A stretch of DNA of 64,000 nucleotides, from NCBI GenBank assembly GCA_020073565.1, contig JAIQEY010000013.1, positions 60,137 to 124,136 on the forward strand, written 5' to 3'. Within the stretch, counting starts at the first letter, position 1. Every line of letters begins with the position of its first letter. Of the stretch, positions 34,367 to 43,857 are shown one piece after another. The position numbers and the translations under genes were made by a program. The DNA is from Terriglobia bacterium. Its GTDB lineage: Bacteria; Acidobacteriota; Terriglobia; Terriglobales; Acidobacteriaceae. The notes under the pieces were generated by a model. It was not told the DNA's origin, ran no database searches, and was given only the letters and a program-made list of their open reading frames with translations.

Positions 34367-34801
34367 CGATCGGGTGTCGCCTGCTGGCATCTCTGCACAC
34401 TGCACTTTCTTCCCTCCCGTGTACTCGGTCAATCTGATGATGGTGTCGGCGTTGGGTTGTCCTTCCGGCTGACCGGGCCGGTGGCTTCCGGCTTGCTCTA
34501 CCCTTGAGAAATCGCCCGGCCGCACGCGCTGCGGAGCTTCGCTCCGCTGGACAGCCGGGGGCGGCTGTCCCTACGCGAGCGTGGGCCGGATAACTACCGT
34601 CGGTTCGCAGACAGGGAGTATCCGCGCTACATCGCCGTTCTGCACTTCTGTGCTGACACGGGCATCGCAGTCCAAGCCATGACGGACCCTGAAATGCAGT
34701 CGACAATCTCGGGTCCTCTGGAGGTGCTTCGATGGGACCCGGTTGGGCTGGAAACACGCATGAACACAGACGGCAAACTATCGGAACTACAGGCGCTAGC
34801 T
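34367..34801. other. Intergenic region with a family C repeat
   Basis: No gene seen; includes the C repeat at 34531-34580. Confidence 0.5.
34531..34580 (+). repeat. Family C repeat, copy 2
   Basis: GCGGAGCTTCGCTCCGC, then GGACAGCCGGGGGCGGCTGTCC and CTACGCG. Confidence 0.85.
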
Positions 34802-35059
34802 ATGAGCATGGGTCGGGAGGTTACCAGGAAAACCTCCATATGGGGCAGGGCCTGGTTTAGCGCTTTGCTCATCGTCATCCTGACGGGGTGCGCCGCGCGG
34901 TCCCGGCCCAGGCTTGCACTGCCGACCTTGAACATCCCACTGGAATGTGCATCCAGCATTCACCTGGTTAACTGCGACCTGGCTTTTAGCCCCCCGCATT
35001 GCAGCACCGTTGCCGTCAACTATCGCCATGGCTGCGAGCAAATCGTGGTGACAAAATGA
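34802..35059 (+). CDS. Small putative lipoprotein
   Basis: 85 residues from the ATG at 34802. Basic start, a hydrophobic stretch (AWFSALLIVILTGC) ending in a lipobox-like LTGC, then a short Cys-containing mature part (four more Cys). No family recognised; the start could be a little earlier or later. Confidence 0.5.
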   Translation: MSMGREVTRKTSIWGRAWFSALLIVILTGCAARSRPRLALPTLNIPLECASSIHLVNCDLAFSPPHCSTVAVNYRHGCEQIVVTK

Positions 35060-35138
35060 GGTTCCTGGCGGGCTGGTTGGTGGGTCACACACAATCGGGG
35101 GATGGGTTACACTGGCTGCCGTTTCCTTGGGGGGTCCA

Positions 35139-35630
35139 GTGTCGCAGATCGTTAGACGTTGCTTGAGTGGGTTGGCGCTGATTGTGTTTCTCTTGTCACC
35201 GATCTCGCCGGTGGCAGCGGGGCAGGCTTCGCGTGGATCTGAAGCTCGAGATAGGTTTGCTCGGGCTGTGGACAAAACCTTGCGAGAAGGTCTGCATGGG
35301 AAATTGCCGCCTCATATTTCTACTCTACTGGGCATTGCCCGGGAAGAGGAGTGTCCAGTCATGCAAGGCGTGCTGCGAACCGGGAAGGTCGTGCAGGGGT
35401 TGGACGTCTCGACGACCAATCGGAATGACATAGTTCTTTTTGTTGCGGATGACACTACGAACGACCAAACCCTCTATCTCACATCGCCCAAAGGCACGCT
35501 GCGGAGAGTGGTATTAGTTAAGGCGGGCGTCGGCAGCGCTGTGCGAATTACGGAACAACACAAGAAGGCGTTCGAGAAAGAGAAACAATTTTGGCTGGAT
35601 CGGTTGGTTCCGGCCGGTGGGTCGAAGTAA
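35139..35630 (+). CDS. Secreted hypothetical protein
   Basis: 163 residues from the GTG at 35139 (TTG 12 bases earlier also possible). Signal peptide to about residue 27 (VAAG). The mature part has a charged helix (SEARDRFARAVDKTLREGLHGK) and a beta-rich segment with NDIVLFVADDTTNDQTLYLTS. No recognised domain. Convergent with the TPR gene, 3 bases apart. Confidence 0.6.
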   Translation: MSQIVRRCLSGLALIVFLLSPISPVAAGQASRGSEARDRFARAVDKTLREGLHGKLPPHISTLLGIAREEECPVMQGVLRTGKVVQGLDVSTTNRNDIVLFVADDTTNDQTLYLTSPKGTLRRVVLVKAGVGSAVRITEQHKKAFEKEKQFWLDRLVPAGGSK

Positions 35631-35633
35631 GGG

Positions 35634-36785
35634 TTATTTCTTTTCGGCGGCGGGCGGGTTGGCCTGGGCGGAGAGGCGGGCGATTTCGTCGAGTTGCTTT
35701 TGGATCTCAGCGACATCGGCGGGCTTGGTGGTCAGACGCTGAAAGGCCCGCAGATGCTGAGCCGCGTCCGCATAGTCGGGCTTTTTCAGGAGCACCATGC
35801 CGAGCAGATATTCCAGTTTGGGCACGCGGTGATCGGTGTCGACTTGCAGTCCGCGGCGGGCGCTCTTTTCGGCGGCAGCGAAGTTCTGCAGGAAGTAGTT
35901 GGCGGCGCTGTTGGAGAGCCACACGTCGGGGAAACTGACCGGATTCAGAGCCAGGAGTTTATCGCTGACGGCGACAACTTCCTGCCAATTCTGCTCGCGC
36001 TGGGCAAGCTGGGTCAGGCCGAGATAGGGGTTGACGAATTTCGAGTCGGCGGCGATCGATTGCTGAAACGAGTGGCGCGCAGCCACCGGATCGTTCCTCT
36101 GCAGTTGCACGCGGCCCAATTCAGACCAGCCAGCGGCGAATTTCGGGTAGAGGGCGACGGATTGCTCGAGTGATTTCTGCGCGTCCTCCCATTTGCCTTG
36201 CTTTTCCTGTTTTTGTCCTTTTTCGAAAGCTTTTCGAGCTGATCCCGGAGCCTGCGCGGTGGTGGCACTGATGGTGAAGCCTTCCACGTTATTGAGACGG
36301 TGGAGGACAATGCGTCCAATGTCGGCACTCTCATTGCCGGTAAAGCGCCCGGCGAGTTCAACCACGTCGGATCTGAAGCCTGGGAGCGAGGCTTGCAGTT
36401 GACAGTCCTGCAGGTCGCGCCGTTGGGAAGGTCCCGGGAAAGAGGTGGAGGAGGATGAGTCGGCGTCAAACTGGGCATCGTCGGAGGCGGTGGCACGGCT
36501 GTCAAACTGGAAGGTGAAGCTTCCGTGCGAATCGGTGTGGGTTTCAGTGCGCTTCTGGCCTTTGCAGATGGTCTGGATGGAGGCCGAATCGGTGAGCACG
36601 CTGCTATCGTCCAGCACTACCTTACCGGAAAGAAAAATGGTCGTGCTGGGAGTGGGGTCGGGGTTGGAGCGTCTGGAACGGGTCGACGAGCTTCCGCGCC
36701 GGCTGCCGCCTCCGTAACCCGTTTGTGCTGGAGCTGGCAAAAAGGAAATAAGAATAACGCAGGCAAGAACGAGAAGGCTTTTCAC
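35634..36785 (-). CDS. Secreted TPR-repeat protein
   Basis: 383 residues with a signal peptide (1-20). A Gly/Ser/Arg-rich stretch (22-45), then a beta-rich carboxypeptidase-regulatory-like part (SGKVVLDDSSVLTDSASIQT ...GSFTFQF), then several tetratricopeptide repeats from ~180 (WEDAQKSLEQSVALYPKFAAG, ARHSFQQSIAADSKFVNPY). Typical of acidobacterial envelope proteins; function unknown. Confidence 0.75.
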   Translation of the reverse strand: MKSLLVLACVILISFLPAPAQTGYGGGSRRGSSSTRSRRSNPDPTPSTTIFLSGKVVLDDSSVLTDSASIQTICKGQKRTETHTDSHGSFTFQFDSRATASDDAQFDADSSSSTSFPGPSQRRDLQDCQLQASLPGFRSDVVELAGRFTGNESADIGRIVLHRLNNVEGFTISATTAQAPGSARKAFEKGQKQEKQGKWEDAQKSLEQSVALYPKFAAGWSELGRVQLQRNDPVAARHSFQQSIAADSKFVNPYLGLTQLAQREQNWQEVVAVSDKLLALNPVSFPDVWLSNSAANYFLQNFAAAEKSARRGLQVDTDHRVPKLEYLLGMVLLKKPDYADAAQHLRAFQRLTTKPADVAEIQKQLDEIARLSAQANPPAAEKK

Positions 36786-36882
36786 GGAGCGCCCCCAGGA
36801 ACAACCTTGCGGCGATTGTACGCCGGACCGGATGGCTCGATTTGGAAAAAATTGTCTGCGCGCGAGCCCGGGAGGGCAATCG

Positions 36883-37899
36883 CTACGCCAGACCGCTTTG
36901 GCGAGCTAGTTTCAGGGCTTCGAGGGCGGCACCTCGGGCTCCGGCCGTGTCGCCATTGGGCATGACGTGGATGGGAATGCCGGCCTGCTCCTCGCGCTGG
37001 GTGGGCATGGCGGCGCGGATCTCGGCCAGGAACCAGCGCTGGAACTCTGGACTGGTCTCGAGGACGCCGCCCCCCACGATTAATGCGTCGGGGTCGAAGG
37101 TATTTACCATTTCGTCGAAAAAAAGTCCCAGGGCGTGGGCCTGAACGCGGAAGATTTCTTTGCACATGGGATCGCCTTTATCGGCTAGACCTCGAACCGC
37201 CTTGGCCGCCTGGTGGCGGTCTTGTTTTGCGAGATCGTGGCTGGCATAGCGTGGCAGAAAATACGGGAGTAGAGTTTTTTCGATGGCGGTGAGCGAGCAG
37301 AGCGATTCCAAGTCGCCGATTCGTCCGCAATTGCATTGCGGCTTGATGCCGCTGATGCCGCTGATGCTCTGGTAGGGAATGAGCACGTGGCCTAGCTCTC
37401 CTCCGAATCCGTTTTTGCCTTTCACTACGTTGCCATCGAGGATGATGCCTCCGCCGTTGCCGGTGCCGACGACGTCGGAAACCGAGGTCTCACGGCTGTT
37501 GGCGCCGAAGATCGTGTAGTGTCCCCAGAGCGCGGCCGCGTTGGCATCGTTCAGGTAGGAGACGGGCTTGCCGAGCTTGTGGGCCATGCCCTCGCGGATA
37601 TCGAATCCTGCCCACTTCGGATGCACGAAGTTCGTCGATCCTCTGGCACTGAGCTGGCCGGCAGCACTGGCGGGACCGGGAGTGTCGAGGCCGACGGCGA
37701 CTACGTCGTCCAGAGCGACGCCGGCTTGGTCGGTGGCGATCTTGAGGCCGTCTGCGATCTGTTGCAGGCAGACGTCTGGTCCTTGCTTCGAGAGGGCGGG
37801 ATGCTCGCACAGGCCGTCGATGAGAAACTGCTCTTGCTGGTTCACTAATGTGTAGTTGATGGCAGTTCCGCCCAGATCCACTCCGGCTACGACTTGCAT
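36883..37899 (-). CDS. ROK-family sugar kinase
   Basis: 338 residues. Phosphate-binding DLGGT at residues 8-12, NDANAAALWGHY, and the zinc-site cysteines in the form CNCG, all typical of ROK kinases; the glucokinase-type G-G-E-x-GH motif is seen as FGGELGH. There is no N-terminal helix-turn-helix, so it is an enzyme (glucokinase or a related hexose kinase), not a repressor. It could feed sugar from the GH13 enzyme into glycolysis; that link is inference. Confidence 0.88.
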   Translation of the reverse strand: MQVVAGVDLGGTAINYTLVNQQEQFLIDGLCEHPALSKQGPDVCLQQIADGLKIATDQAGVALDDVVAVGLDTPGPASAAGQLSARGSTNFVHPKWAGFDIREGMAHKLGKPVSYLNDANAAALWGHYTIFGANSRETSVSDVVGTGNGGGIILDGNVVKGKNGFGGELGHVLIPYQSISGISGIKPQCNCGRIGDLESLCSLTAIEKTLLPYFLPRYASHDLAKQDRHQAAKAVRGLADKGDPMCKEIFRVQAHALGLFFDEMVNTFDPDALIVGGGVLETSPEFQRWFLAEIRAAMPTQREEQAGIPIHVMPNGDTAGARGAALEALKLARQSGLA

Positions 37900-38035
37900 G
37901 GGTTGCTCCAGTAGCGTTCGATATTGAGCCCGCCCAGCTTAGCAGAAATGGGAGGATGCGCTCACGGGGGTGGAAGGTGGGGGATGTCTGCTGCGGTGGA
38001 GCGCGACTGTGCGCAAAACATTCCGTGTCAGGGTA

Positions 38036-38097
38036 GGGGCCCTTCGACTCCGCACGACGATTCGCTTCGCGCATCGTCTTGCTCCGCTCAGGGTGAC
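38036..38097 (+). repeat. Family D repeat, copy 2
   Basis: CCTTCGACTCCGC and GCTCCGCTCAGGGTGAC ends, with an inner stem ACGATTCGC / GCATCGT. Confidence 0.75.
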
Positions 38098-38137
38098 AGG
38101 GGTTTGAGAAGCAGAGAATCCGAAAGGCGTCATGGTC

Positions 38138-38566
38138 TCACGGGCTCTGGGGGCGTGCCTGTGCCCAGCGTTGTCGGATGGTTGCCAGCAGCCGCTCTTT
38201 GTCGTTTTGCATTTCCCGCACCAGGGCTTGATTGCCCGTTTCTTCATGGCGTGCTGCCCACAGAACCATCTCGGCGAGAACGGGTGCGAGATCGATTCCT
38301 TTTGGTGTTAGGCGGTAAATCAACTTGCGGCCGTCCGACGGATCACGCTCGGTCGCGATGATTCCATGGGTCTCCAGACGGCGCAGGCGATCGGCCAAAA
38401 TGTTGGTGGCGATCCCCTCATAGGAATTCAGGAATTCCTTGTAGGTTCGCGATCCTCGCAACATCATGTCGCGGATGATCAGGAGGGACCAGCGATCACC
38501 CAACATTTCGACTGACGCATTCAGAGGACATCCCGACCGGCGCCTGGTCCGTGTCCGTTTTGCCAT
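38138..38566 (-). CDS. HxlR-family transcriptional regulator
   Basis: 142 residues. Winged helix of the HxlR type: GCPLNASVEMLGDRWSLLII with the N-terminal Cys, RRLETHGIIATERDP and LTPKGIDLAPVL. Start at 38566 (MAKRTRT). Divergent from the DinB-like gene, with an inverted repeat between them. These regulators often respond to redox or aldehyde stress. Confidence 0.87.
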   Translation of the reverse strand: MAKRTRTRRRSGCPLNASVEMLGDRWSLLIIRDMMLRGSRTYKEFLNSYEGIATNILADRLRRLETHGIIATERDPSDGRKLIYRLTPKGIDLAPVLAEMVLWAARHEETGNQALVREMQNDKERLLATIRQRWAQARPQSP

Positions 38567-38587
38567 GTTCTTAGAGTAGAACAAATT

Positions 38588-38604
38588 ACTTGCATTTTAC
38601 AAGT
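38588..38604. promoter_or_regulatory. Possible HxlR operator
   Basis: ACTTG, 7 bases, CAAGT, just upstream of the HxlR gene. HxlR sites often have this form; support is symmetry and position only. Confidence 0.45.
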
Positions 38605-38752
38605 TATATGTGTATGGTTCTACGAGTCACGGGGTCGGAGACACAAAGCATAACCACAAAGGGCACGTAGGTACACGAAGGGGAAGATCTTCGGTCTTTC
38701 CACCAATCGCACGCGCGTTCATCTTTGGACTCACTGTAGGAGACGAATCACT

Positions 38753-39355
38753 ATGAAGAAAGTTTCGTTGTTGTTATGCGTCCTGCTGCTGCTGGGCAGT
38801 GTTGCATTGGGCCAGACTCTCACCGCGGCCGACCGGGAAAAGGGGCTGCAGTATTTCCAGCAGACCCGGGACGGGGTGACGGCCGCTGTCAAAGGATTGT
38901 CGGAGGCTCAACTAAAATTCAAGCCGGCACCCGACCGCTGGTCGGTGGCGGAAATCCTGGAACACATCACGCTGGTGGAAGACTCGCTTTTCCAGAATGT
39001 CACGGAGAAGATCATGAAGGCGCCCGCGGGGGCTCCGGGCCGCGATACGGCCAAGATTGATGCGATGATTGTCGCGATGCTTCCGGACCGAAGCCAGAAA
39101 AGACAAGCGCCGGCGGAGTTCGTGCCTTCCGGCCGCTGGACTCCTGAGGAAACGCTCGATCACTTTCTGAAGAGCCGGGCTAAGACGATCGCGTTCCTGG
39201 AATCAACGCCGGACTTGCGCGCTCATGTTGTTGACAGTCCGCTGGGACAGCCGTTGGACGCTTACGAGTGGCTGCTGTTCATCGCAGGGCACAGCGAACG
39301 GCACACAAAACAGATGCTCGAAGTGAAGGCGGACCCGAACTTTCCGCAGAATTGA
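38753..39355 (+). CDS. Secreted DinB-superfamily protein
   Basis: 200 residues with a signal peptide (1-20). Four-helix DinB/YfiT-like fold: RWSVAEILEHITLVEDSL (His at ~64) and LLFIAGHSERHTKQMLE with two His as metal ligands. Members are metal-dependent, often of unknown activity. Divergent from the HxlR gene. Confidence 0.82.
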   Translation: MKKVSLLLCVLLLLGSVALGQTLTAADREKGLQYFQQTRDGVTAAVKGLSEAQLKFKPAPDRWSVAEILEHITLVEDSLFQNVTEKIMKAPAGAPGRDTAKIDAMIVAMLPDRSQKRQAPAEFVPSGRWTPEETLDHFLKSRAKTIAFLESTPDLRAHVVDSPLGQPLDAYEWLLFIAGHSERHTKQMLEVKADPNFPQN

Positions 39356-39637
39356 CGCAGGGGATTTGCTGCTAGTAGAAATCTTTGGTAAAGAGATGCC
39401 GACTTTGGCGTTCGAGGAAAAAGCTTCCACCACAGAGGTGCACAGAGGAACCACAGGGGTGCTTCATGAGGGTTCCTTAACTATTTTTTGTGGATGGTCG
39501 ATTTCGCGTCGGCCTGATCGTCTAAAGAACAGGAGCACGTTCAAGTTCCCCGGCAGCGGCGTCGCGCTCACGGGGCGGGTTGAATTGTGCTCAAGTAGTC
39601 AATGCAACTCAGCAAACAAAACTCAAGGAGATTAAAG

Positions 39638-40099
39638 ATGGCCACAACACCAACGCATGAACAAGCTCAACTCCATCTGCAGGTTTATGAAATGCGCCGC
39701 GAGGCACGGCTGCGCCAGGCACGGGACTGGTTCTTCAAAAACTACACGGTGAACAGTCTCGATGACGCCATGCGAATTGCAGCTCCGGGAACAGAAGGCG
39801 GACAGTTTGTGGGGATGGTGCTCGGTTATTGGGAGCAAGCCTGCGCATTGCTCAACTACGGACTGCTGCACGAAGACCTTTTCTTTGAGACGAGCGGTGA
39901 GTTCTTTGGAGTCTGGGAACTGGCCAAGGTGGTCGTCCCGCAGGCACGGGAACGTTTCAAAATGAGTGGCTACCTCGCTCACCTGGAAAAGGCTGCCCAG
40001 CGCTATGAGGCCTGGAGTGAAAAACGCTCTCCCGGCCACGTCGCGGCCATGCGCGAGTTCATGAAACAGATGCGGCCTCAGCCTGCTAAAGCAGCTTAA
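39638..40099 (+). CDS. Hypothetical protein (DUF4760-like)
   Basis: 153 residues, AAGGAG upstream of the ATG at 39638. Mostly helical, with an N-terminal amphipathic helix (QVYEMRREARLRQARDWF) and ALLNYGLLHEDLFFETSGEFFGVWE, in the manner of DUF4760-type proteins. No membrane segment. Function unknown. Confidence 0.65.
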   Translation: MATTPTHEQAQLHLQVYEMRREARLRQARDWFFKNYTVNSLDDAMRIAAPGTEGGQFVGMVLGYWEQACALLNYGLLHEDLFFETSGEFFGVWELAKVVVPQARERFKMSGYLAHLEKAAQRYEAWSEKRSPGHVAAMREFMKQMRPQPAKAA

Positions 40100-40124
40100 A
40101 ACCTGATCACGACGGGCGTGAAGT

Positions 40125-40155
40125 CCCACCCTTCGAGGAATCCGCGAAGGGTGGG
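40125..40155 (+). repeat. Family A-like palindrome (variant)
   Basis: CCCACCCTTCG / CGAAGGGTGGG followed by GCACC: the same layout as family A with different stem bases. Confidence 0.7.
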
Positions 40156-40223
40156 GCACCGCCAATGCTCATTCCGTCGCGGATTGATAACGAGTAAACG
40201 AGGTTTCCCACAAGGAGCAACCG

Positions 40224-41408
40224 ATGAGCAAAGTCCGCGTTCTAGTAGGTACGCGTAAGGGCGCATTCATTCTGGAGTCGGACGGCAAGCGCGAGAAGTG
40301 GGACATCAGCGGTCCGCATTTTGCGGGCTGGGAGATGTATCACCTGAAGGGGTCGCCGGCGGGTCCGAACCGGTTGTATGCGTCGCAGACCAGCGGCTGG
40401 TTCGGGCAGATCATTCAACGCTCGGACGACGGCGGCCAAACCTGGCATCAACCGGGAACGCCTCCGGGAACGGTGCCCGAGCCAGGTCCCCCGAAAGCCG
40501 CTAGTAACAGGTTCGTCTACGACGTATCTCCGGAAACCGGCAAGCCGCTGACTACCCACCAGTGGTACGACGGCACGCAGCATCCGTGGGAGTTCAAGCG
40601 CGTGTGGCATCTGGAACCGTCGCTCACCGATCCGGACACGGTGTACGCGGGCGTGGAGGATGCCGGCATCTTCCGCTCGGACGACGGCGGCGAGAACTGG
40701 AAGGAACTCTCCGGGCTGCGCGGGCATGGCACTGGCCCCAAGTGGCAGCCGGGCGCGGGTGGCATGTGCCTGCACACCATTATTCTCGATCCCAGCAATG
40801 CGCAACGGATTTGGGTCGCGATCTCGGCCGCGGGCGCGTTCCGCACCGATGACAGTGGCCAGACCTGGAAGCCGATCAATCGCGGGCTGCGTTCGCAATA
40901 TATTCCCGACCCGAATGCCGAGGTCGGCCATTGCGTGCACCACATCGCGATGAACCCTTCGCGTCCGGGTGTGCTGTTCATGCAGAAACATTGGGACGTC
41001 ATGCGCTCGGACGACGCCGGCGACAATTGGAAAGAAGTCAGCGGCAACCTGCCCACCGACTTCGGCTTCGTCATTGACGTGCACGCGCACGAGCCGGAGA
41101 CGATCTACGTCGTTCCCATCAAGAGCGACGGCGAGCACTTTGTGCACGAAGGGAAACTGCGGGTTTACCGCAGCCGTACTGGCGGCAACGAGTGGGAGGC
41201 ACTGACGAAGGGTCTGCCGCAGAGCAACTGCTACGTCAACGTGCTGCGGGACGCGATGGCAGTGGACTCGCTCGACAAGTGCGGGGTGTATTTTGGAACG
41301 ACGGGCGGGCAGGTGTACTGTTCGGCGGACGCGGGAGACAGCTGGGCGCCGATTGTTCGCGACCTGCCGGCGGTGCTTTCGGTCGAGGTCCAGACGCTGG
41401 GTGATTGA
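40224..41408 (+). CDS. BNR/sialidase-type beta-propeller protein
   Basis: 394 residues, no signal peptide. Repeated BNR (Asp-box) units: [36 protein letters not shown] and a later SADAGDSW, which form a VPS10/sialidase-like propeller. Annotated widely as exo-alpha-sialidase or WD40/YVTN-like, without a proven activity. A MoaD/ThiS-like gene lies two genes downstream, a pairing seen in other genomes. Confidence 0.85.
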   Translation: MSKVRVLVGTRKGAFILESDGKREKWDISGPHFAGWEMYHLKGSPAGPNRLYASQTSGWFGQIIQRSDDGGQTWHQPGTPPGTVPEPGPPKAASNRFVYDVSPETGKPLTTHQWYDGTQHPWEFKRVWHLEPSLTDPDTVYAGVEDAGIFRSDDGGENWKELSGLRGHGTGPKWQPGAGGMCLHTIILDPSNAQRIWVAISAAGAFRTDDSGQTWKPINRGLRSQYIPDPNAEVGHCVHHIAMNPSRPGVLFMQKHWDVMRSDDAGDNWKEVSGNLPTDFGFVIDVHAHEPETIYVVPIKSDGEHFVHEGKLRVYRSRTGGNEWEALTKGLPQSNCYVNVLRDAMAVDSLDKCGVYFGTTGGQVYCSADAGDSWAPIVRDLPAVLSVEVQTLGD

Positions 41409-41436
41409 AGCGGGTGGAAATCGCAGCACTAGACGG

Positions 41437-41539
41437 CTTGCGGAAAAATGCCATCGGCCAAGGAAGAACGACCACCGGAGCTGAAGCCCTCGCTGATTGC
41501 AGGCAGGTTACGCGGCCCTAAAGGGCCGCTCTGCCACGG
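41437..41539 (-). repeat. Family F repeat, copy 3 (inverted)
   Basis: Opposite orientation to copies 1 and 2: AAAAATGCC...AACGACCACCGG, GCTGAAGCCC, and GCGGCCCTAAAGGGCCGC. It abuts the VOC gene's ribosome binding site. Confidence 0.8.
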
Positions 41540-41553
41540 AGGAGGAAGACGAT

Positions 41554-42015
41554 ATGCAAACCATCACGCCTTTCTTGTGGTTCGACAACCAAGCGGAAGA
41601 GGCAATGAAGCACTACATGTCGATCTTCAAGAGCGGAAAAGTTCTGAACGTCAGCCGGGGGAATGGGCAAGTGATGTCGGTGACTTTCGAACTCGAAGGT
41701 CAGAAATTCATGGGCTTGAATGCGGGCCCGACATACAAGTTCACGGAGGCGGTATCGTTTTTTGTGAACTGCGAGACCCAGGAAGAGGTCGATGAATTGT
41801 GGGAGAAACTGTCCGAAGGCGGCGAGCAAGGAAGATGTGGCTGGTTGAAGGACAAATTTGGCCTGTCATGGCAGATTATTCCCAAGGCTCTGGGCCAACT
41901 GATGTTTGATCCAGATCCTGAGAAGTCGAAGGCAGTGATGCAGGCCATGCTCAAGATGAACAAAATTGTTATCGAAGACTTGGAGAGGGCGTATGCGGGC
42001 AAGACGGCTGCGTGA
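41554..42015 (+). CDS. VOC-family protein (PhnB-like)
   Basis: 153 residues from the ATG at 41554 (GGAGGAAG upstream). Two glyoxalase/bleomycin-resistance-type beta-alpha-beta-beta-beta units, beginning [20 protein letters not shown] and with [16 protein letters not shown]; this subgroup is often labelled 3-demethylubiquinone methyltransferase by similarity, which is not evidence of that activity. Between the BNR and MoaD-like genes. Confidence 0.85.
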   Translation: MQTITPFLWFDNQAEEAMKHYMSIFKSGKVLNVSRGNGQVMSVTFELEGQKFMGLNAGPTYKFTEAVSFFVNCETQEEVDELWEKLSEGGEQGRCGWLKDKFGLSWQIIPKALGQLMFDPDPEKSKAVMQAMLKMNKIVIEDLERAYAGKTAA

Positions 42016-42114
42016 GACCCCAGGGCTTGTGCCCTGGGCTGCGATTCTGGCGCCACTTCGCGTTTTGTGCAGGACAATCCAGCCCACTGCAATCTAGTTA
42101 GTTGATCGGTGAAC

Positions 42115-42411
42115 ATGATTCGAATCGTGCTCCCATTCCATCTACGAACCCTGGCGCACGTAGGCAGCGAAGTGACGCTCGAGGTCGAGGGTGCAGTGAC
42201 GCAGCGCTCCGTCCTCGATGCGCTCGAGGCTCGCTATCCGATGCTGCGCGGGACGATCCGCGACCATGACACGTTACAGCGCCGGGCTTTTTTGCGGTTC
42301 TTCGCCTGCGAGGAGGATCTGTCCCATGAATCGCCCGATGCGCCGCTGCCGGATGCGGTGGCGTTGGGGAAGGAGCCGTTTATCGTCATTGGGGCGATTG
42401 CGGGCGGGTAG
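42115..42411 (+). CDS. MoaD/ThiS-family sulfur-carrier-like protein
   Basis: 98 residues. Ubiquitin-like beta-grasp fold ([38 protein letters not shown]) and a C-terminal Gly-Gly (GAIAGG), the residue pair that is adenylated and loaded with sulfur. The C-terminal GG is intact. The length is greater than MoaD (~81) and the physiological pathway is not clear. Near the BNR propeller gene. Confidence 0.82.
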   Translation: MIRIVLPFHLRTLAHVGSEVTLEVEGAVTQRSVLDALEARYPMLRGTIRDHDTLQRRAFLRFFACEEDLSHESPDAPLPDAVALGKEPFIVIGAIAGG

Positions 42412-42492
42412 AGTAGCTTCAGGGATGTAGACGACAGTCCCCATGGGCTGACATCCGCGCAACAAAATCAGGTCTCGGTGGGGTGACAACTT

Positions 42493-42581
42493 CAGTCGTC
42501 CCTCCGGGACTTGGTCGTCGTTTCCCCACTTTTCCCGGCGCTGAAGCGCCGGGCTATTGGCAGACGCCCCTACGGGGCTCG
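42493..42581 (+). repeat. Family E repeat, copy 3
   Basis: CCCTCCGGGAC, stem CCCGGCGC TGAA GCGCCGGG, CGCCCCTACGGGGC. Its right end covers the stop codon of the convergent aldo/keto reductase gene. Confidence 0.87.
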
Positions 42582-43478
42582 ATTCTTACAGCCCCTCAGG
42601 CCACATCCTGCGTTCGCCTGTGCGGACGAGGGCGTCTGGGGCACCGCGATTCCTAGCGACTCGATTGCTTGGAGGGCTTCGGGAGGGAGCGCCACGTCTC
42701 GACTGGCCAGGTCCTGCATCATGTGCTCGGCGTTCGAGGTGCCCGTTAGTGGCAGGATCCCGACCTTGCGCGCGAAGCTGAACACTACCTGGGCGGGCGT
42801 CGCACCGGTGCGCGCGGCGAGGTTGGTAAAGACAGGATGCCGCAGCACCTCCAGATTCGCGGTGAGCAGCGAGAAACCTTGATAGGTAATCTGTCGTTCG
42901 CGGCAGAAGCGGCGCACTTCGCGATCCCAGCCGAAGCGGGCGAAGCAACGGTTTTGGACAAAGGCAGGGGCTTCGGTGTGAGCAGCCGTCATCTGCTTGA
43001 GATGTTGCAAGGACACATTGCTCACGCCTAGAAAACGGGTGCGGCCGGCGTTGCGCTCTTTGCACATCGCTTCCCAGACCTCGGCGTCGGCGTCGGCCCA
43101 GTCGTAGGCTGACAAGGGTCCGTGCAGAACGTAGCTCTCGACGTAATCCGTTCCAAGATGTTGCAGCGAACTGGCTAGGGACTGAGCTACCTGGACGGAA
43201 AGACTGGCTGCAGGGTCGTAGGGTAGGCGGTGATCCTGACCGGGCTGATAGGTGAATTTTGTCTGCAGAAAGAGGTCGGGGCGCGCAACCACTCCGGCGC
43301 GATAGGCTGCGGCCAGGCCCTGACCCACGCCAGCTTCAAAGTAGTGCCGTCGCTGATTGGCGGTGTCGATTCCCCGAAATCCGGTTCGCAGCGCTAACTC
43401 GGTGAGGGCCGCGGTGCGGTCTTCCTTCCAGGCGGTGCCGTAGAGAAAATCGGCGATGGGCGGTGGTTGGGCCAGCAT
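42570..43478 (-). CDS. Aldo/keto reductase
   Basis: 302 residues; a TIM-barrel NADPH-dependent oxidoreductase. Catalytic residues are visible: Asp in GIDTANQRRHY with Tyr at ~46, Lys in LQTKFTY and His in VLHGPLS. GVSNVSLQHLKQM and ILPLTGTSN are the usual cofactor and barrel segments. The last residues (GLRGCKNRAP) run into a family E repeat that supplies the stop codon. Confidence 0.9.
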   Translation of the reverse strand: MLAQPPPIADFLYGTAWKEDRTAALTELALRTGFRGIDTANQRRHYFEAGVGQGLAAAYRAGVVARPDLFLQTKFTYQPGQDHRLPYDPAASLSVQVAQSLASSLQHLGTDYVESYVLHGPLSAYDWADADAEVWEAMCKERNAGRTRFLGVSNVSLQHLKQMTAAHTEAPAFVQNRCFARFGWDREVRRFCRERQITYQGFSLLTANLEVLRHPVFTNLAARTGATPAQVVFSFARKVGILPLTGTSNAEHMMQDLASRDVALPPEALQAIESLGIAVPQTPSSAQANAGCGLRGCKNRAP

Positions 43479-43857
43479 CGCGCTATTCTCCCATGCCCGA
43501 GCGACGGGCCAAGTCGGAAGCTAGCGAGGTGAGAGTGGAGCGCGGTGGCACCCGGCAGCGTTTGGGTCGGGCGGAATCAAGGGAGTAAGAGTGGACGATG
43601 AACCCTCCTGGCTGCGGGGATGGTGTATATGCTGCGAGCGCGCGGACAAGGTTTCTGACGGCAGAGTGGAGGTTCGTCCCCCGGTGTTGCCTTCTGTGGT
43701 GCGCCCCTGGGAACAGGAATCAGCATAGTTATCAGTGGGAATTCTGGCGGGCTTAATGCACTGGCGGGCCGCAGGCGCGTGTTGCCGGACTTGCTCGAAG
43801 GCATGGGACGACCTAATCTGCTCACACGAGATGTTCGGCTTCCGTGCTTGGGCGTGA
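43479..43857. other. Intergenic region
   Basis: No convincing gene on either strand; the divergent upstream regions of the aldo/keto reductase and the DUF2721 gene. Confidence 0.5.
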
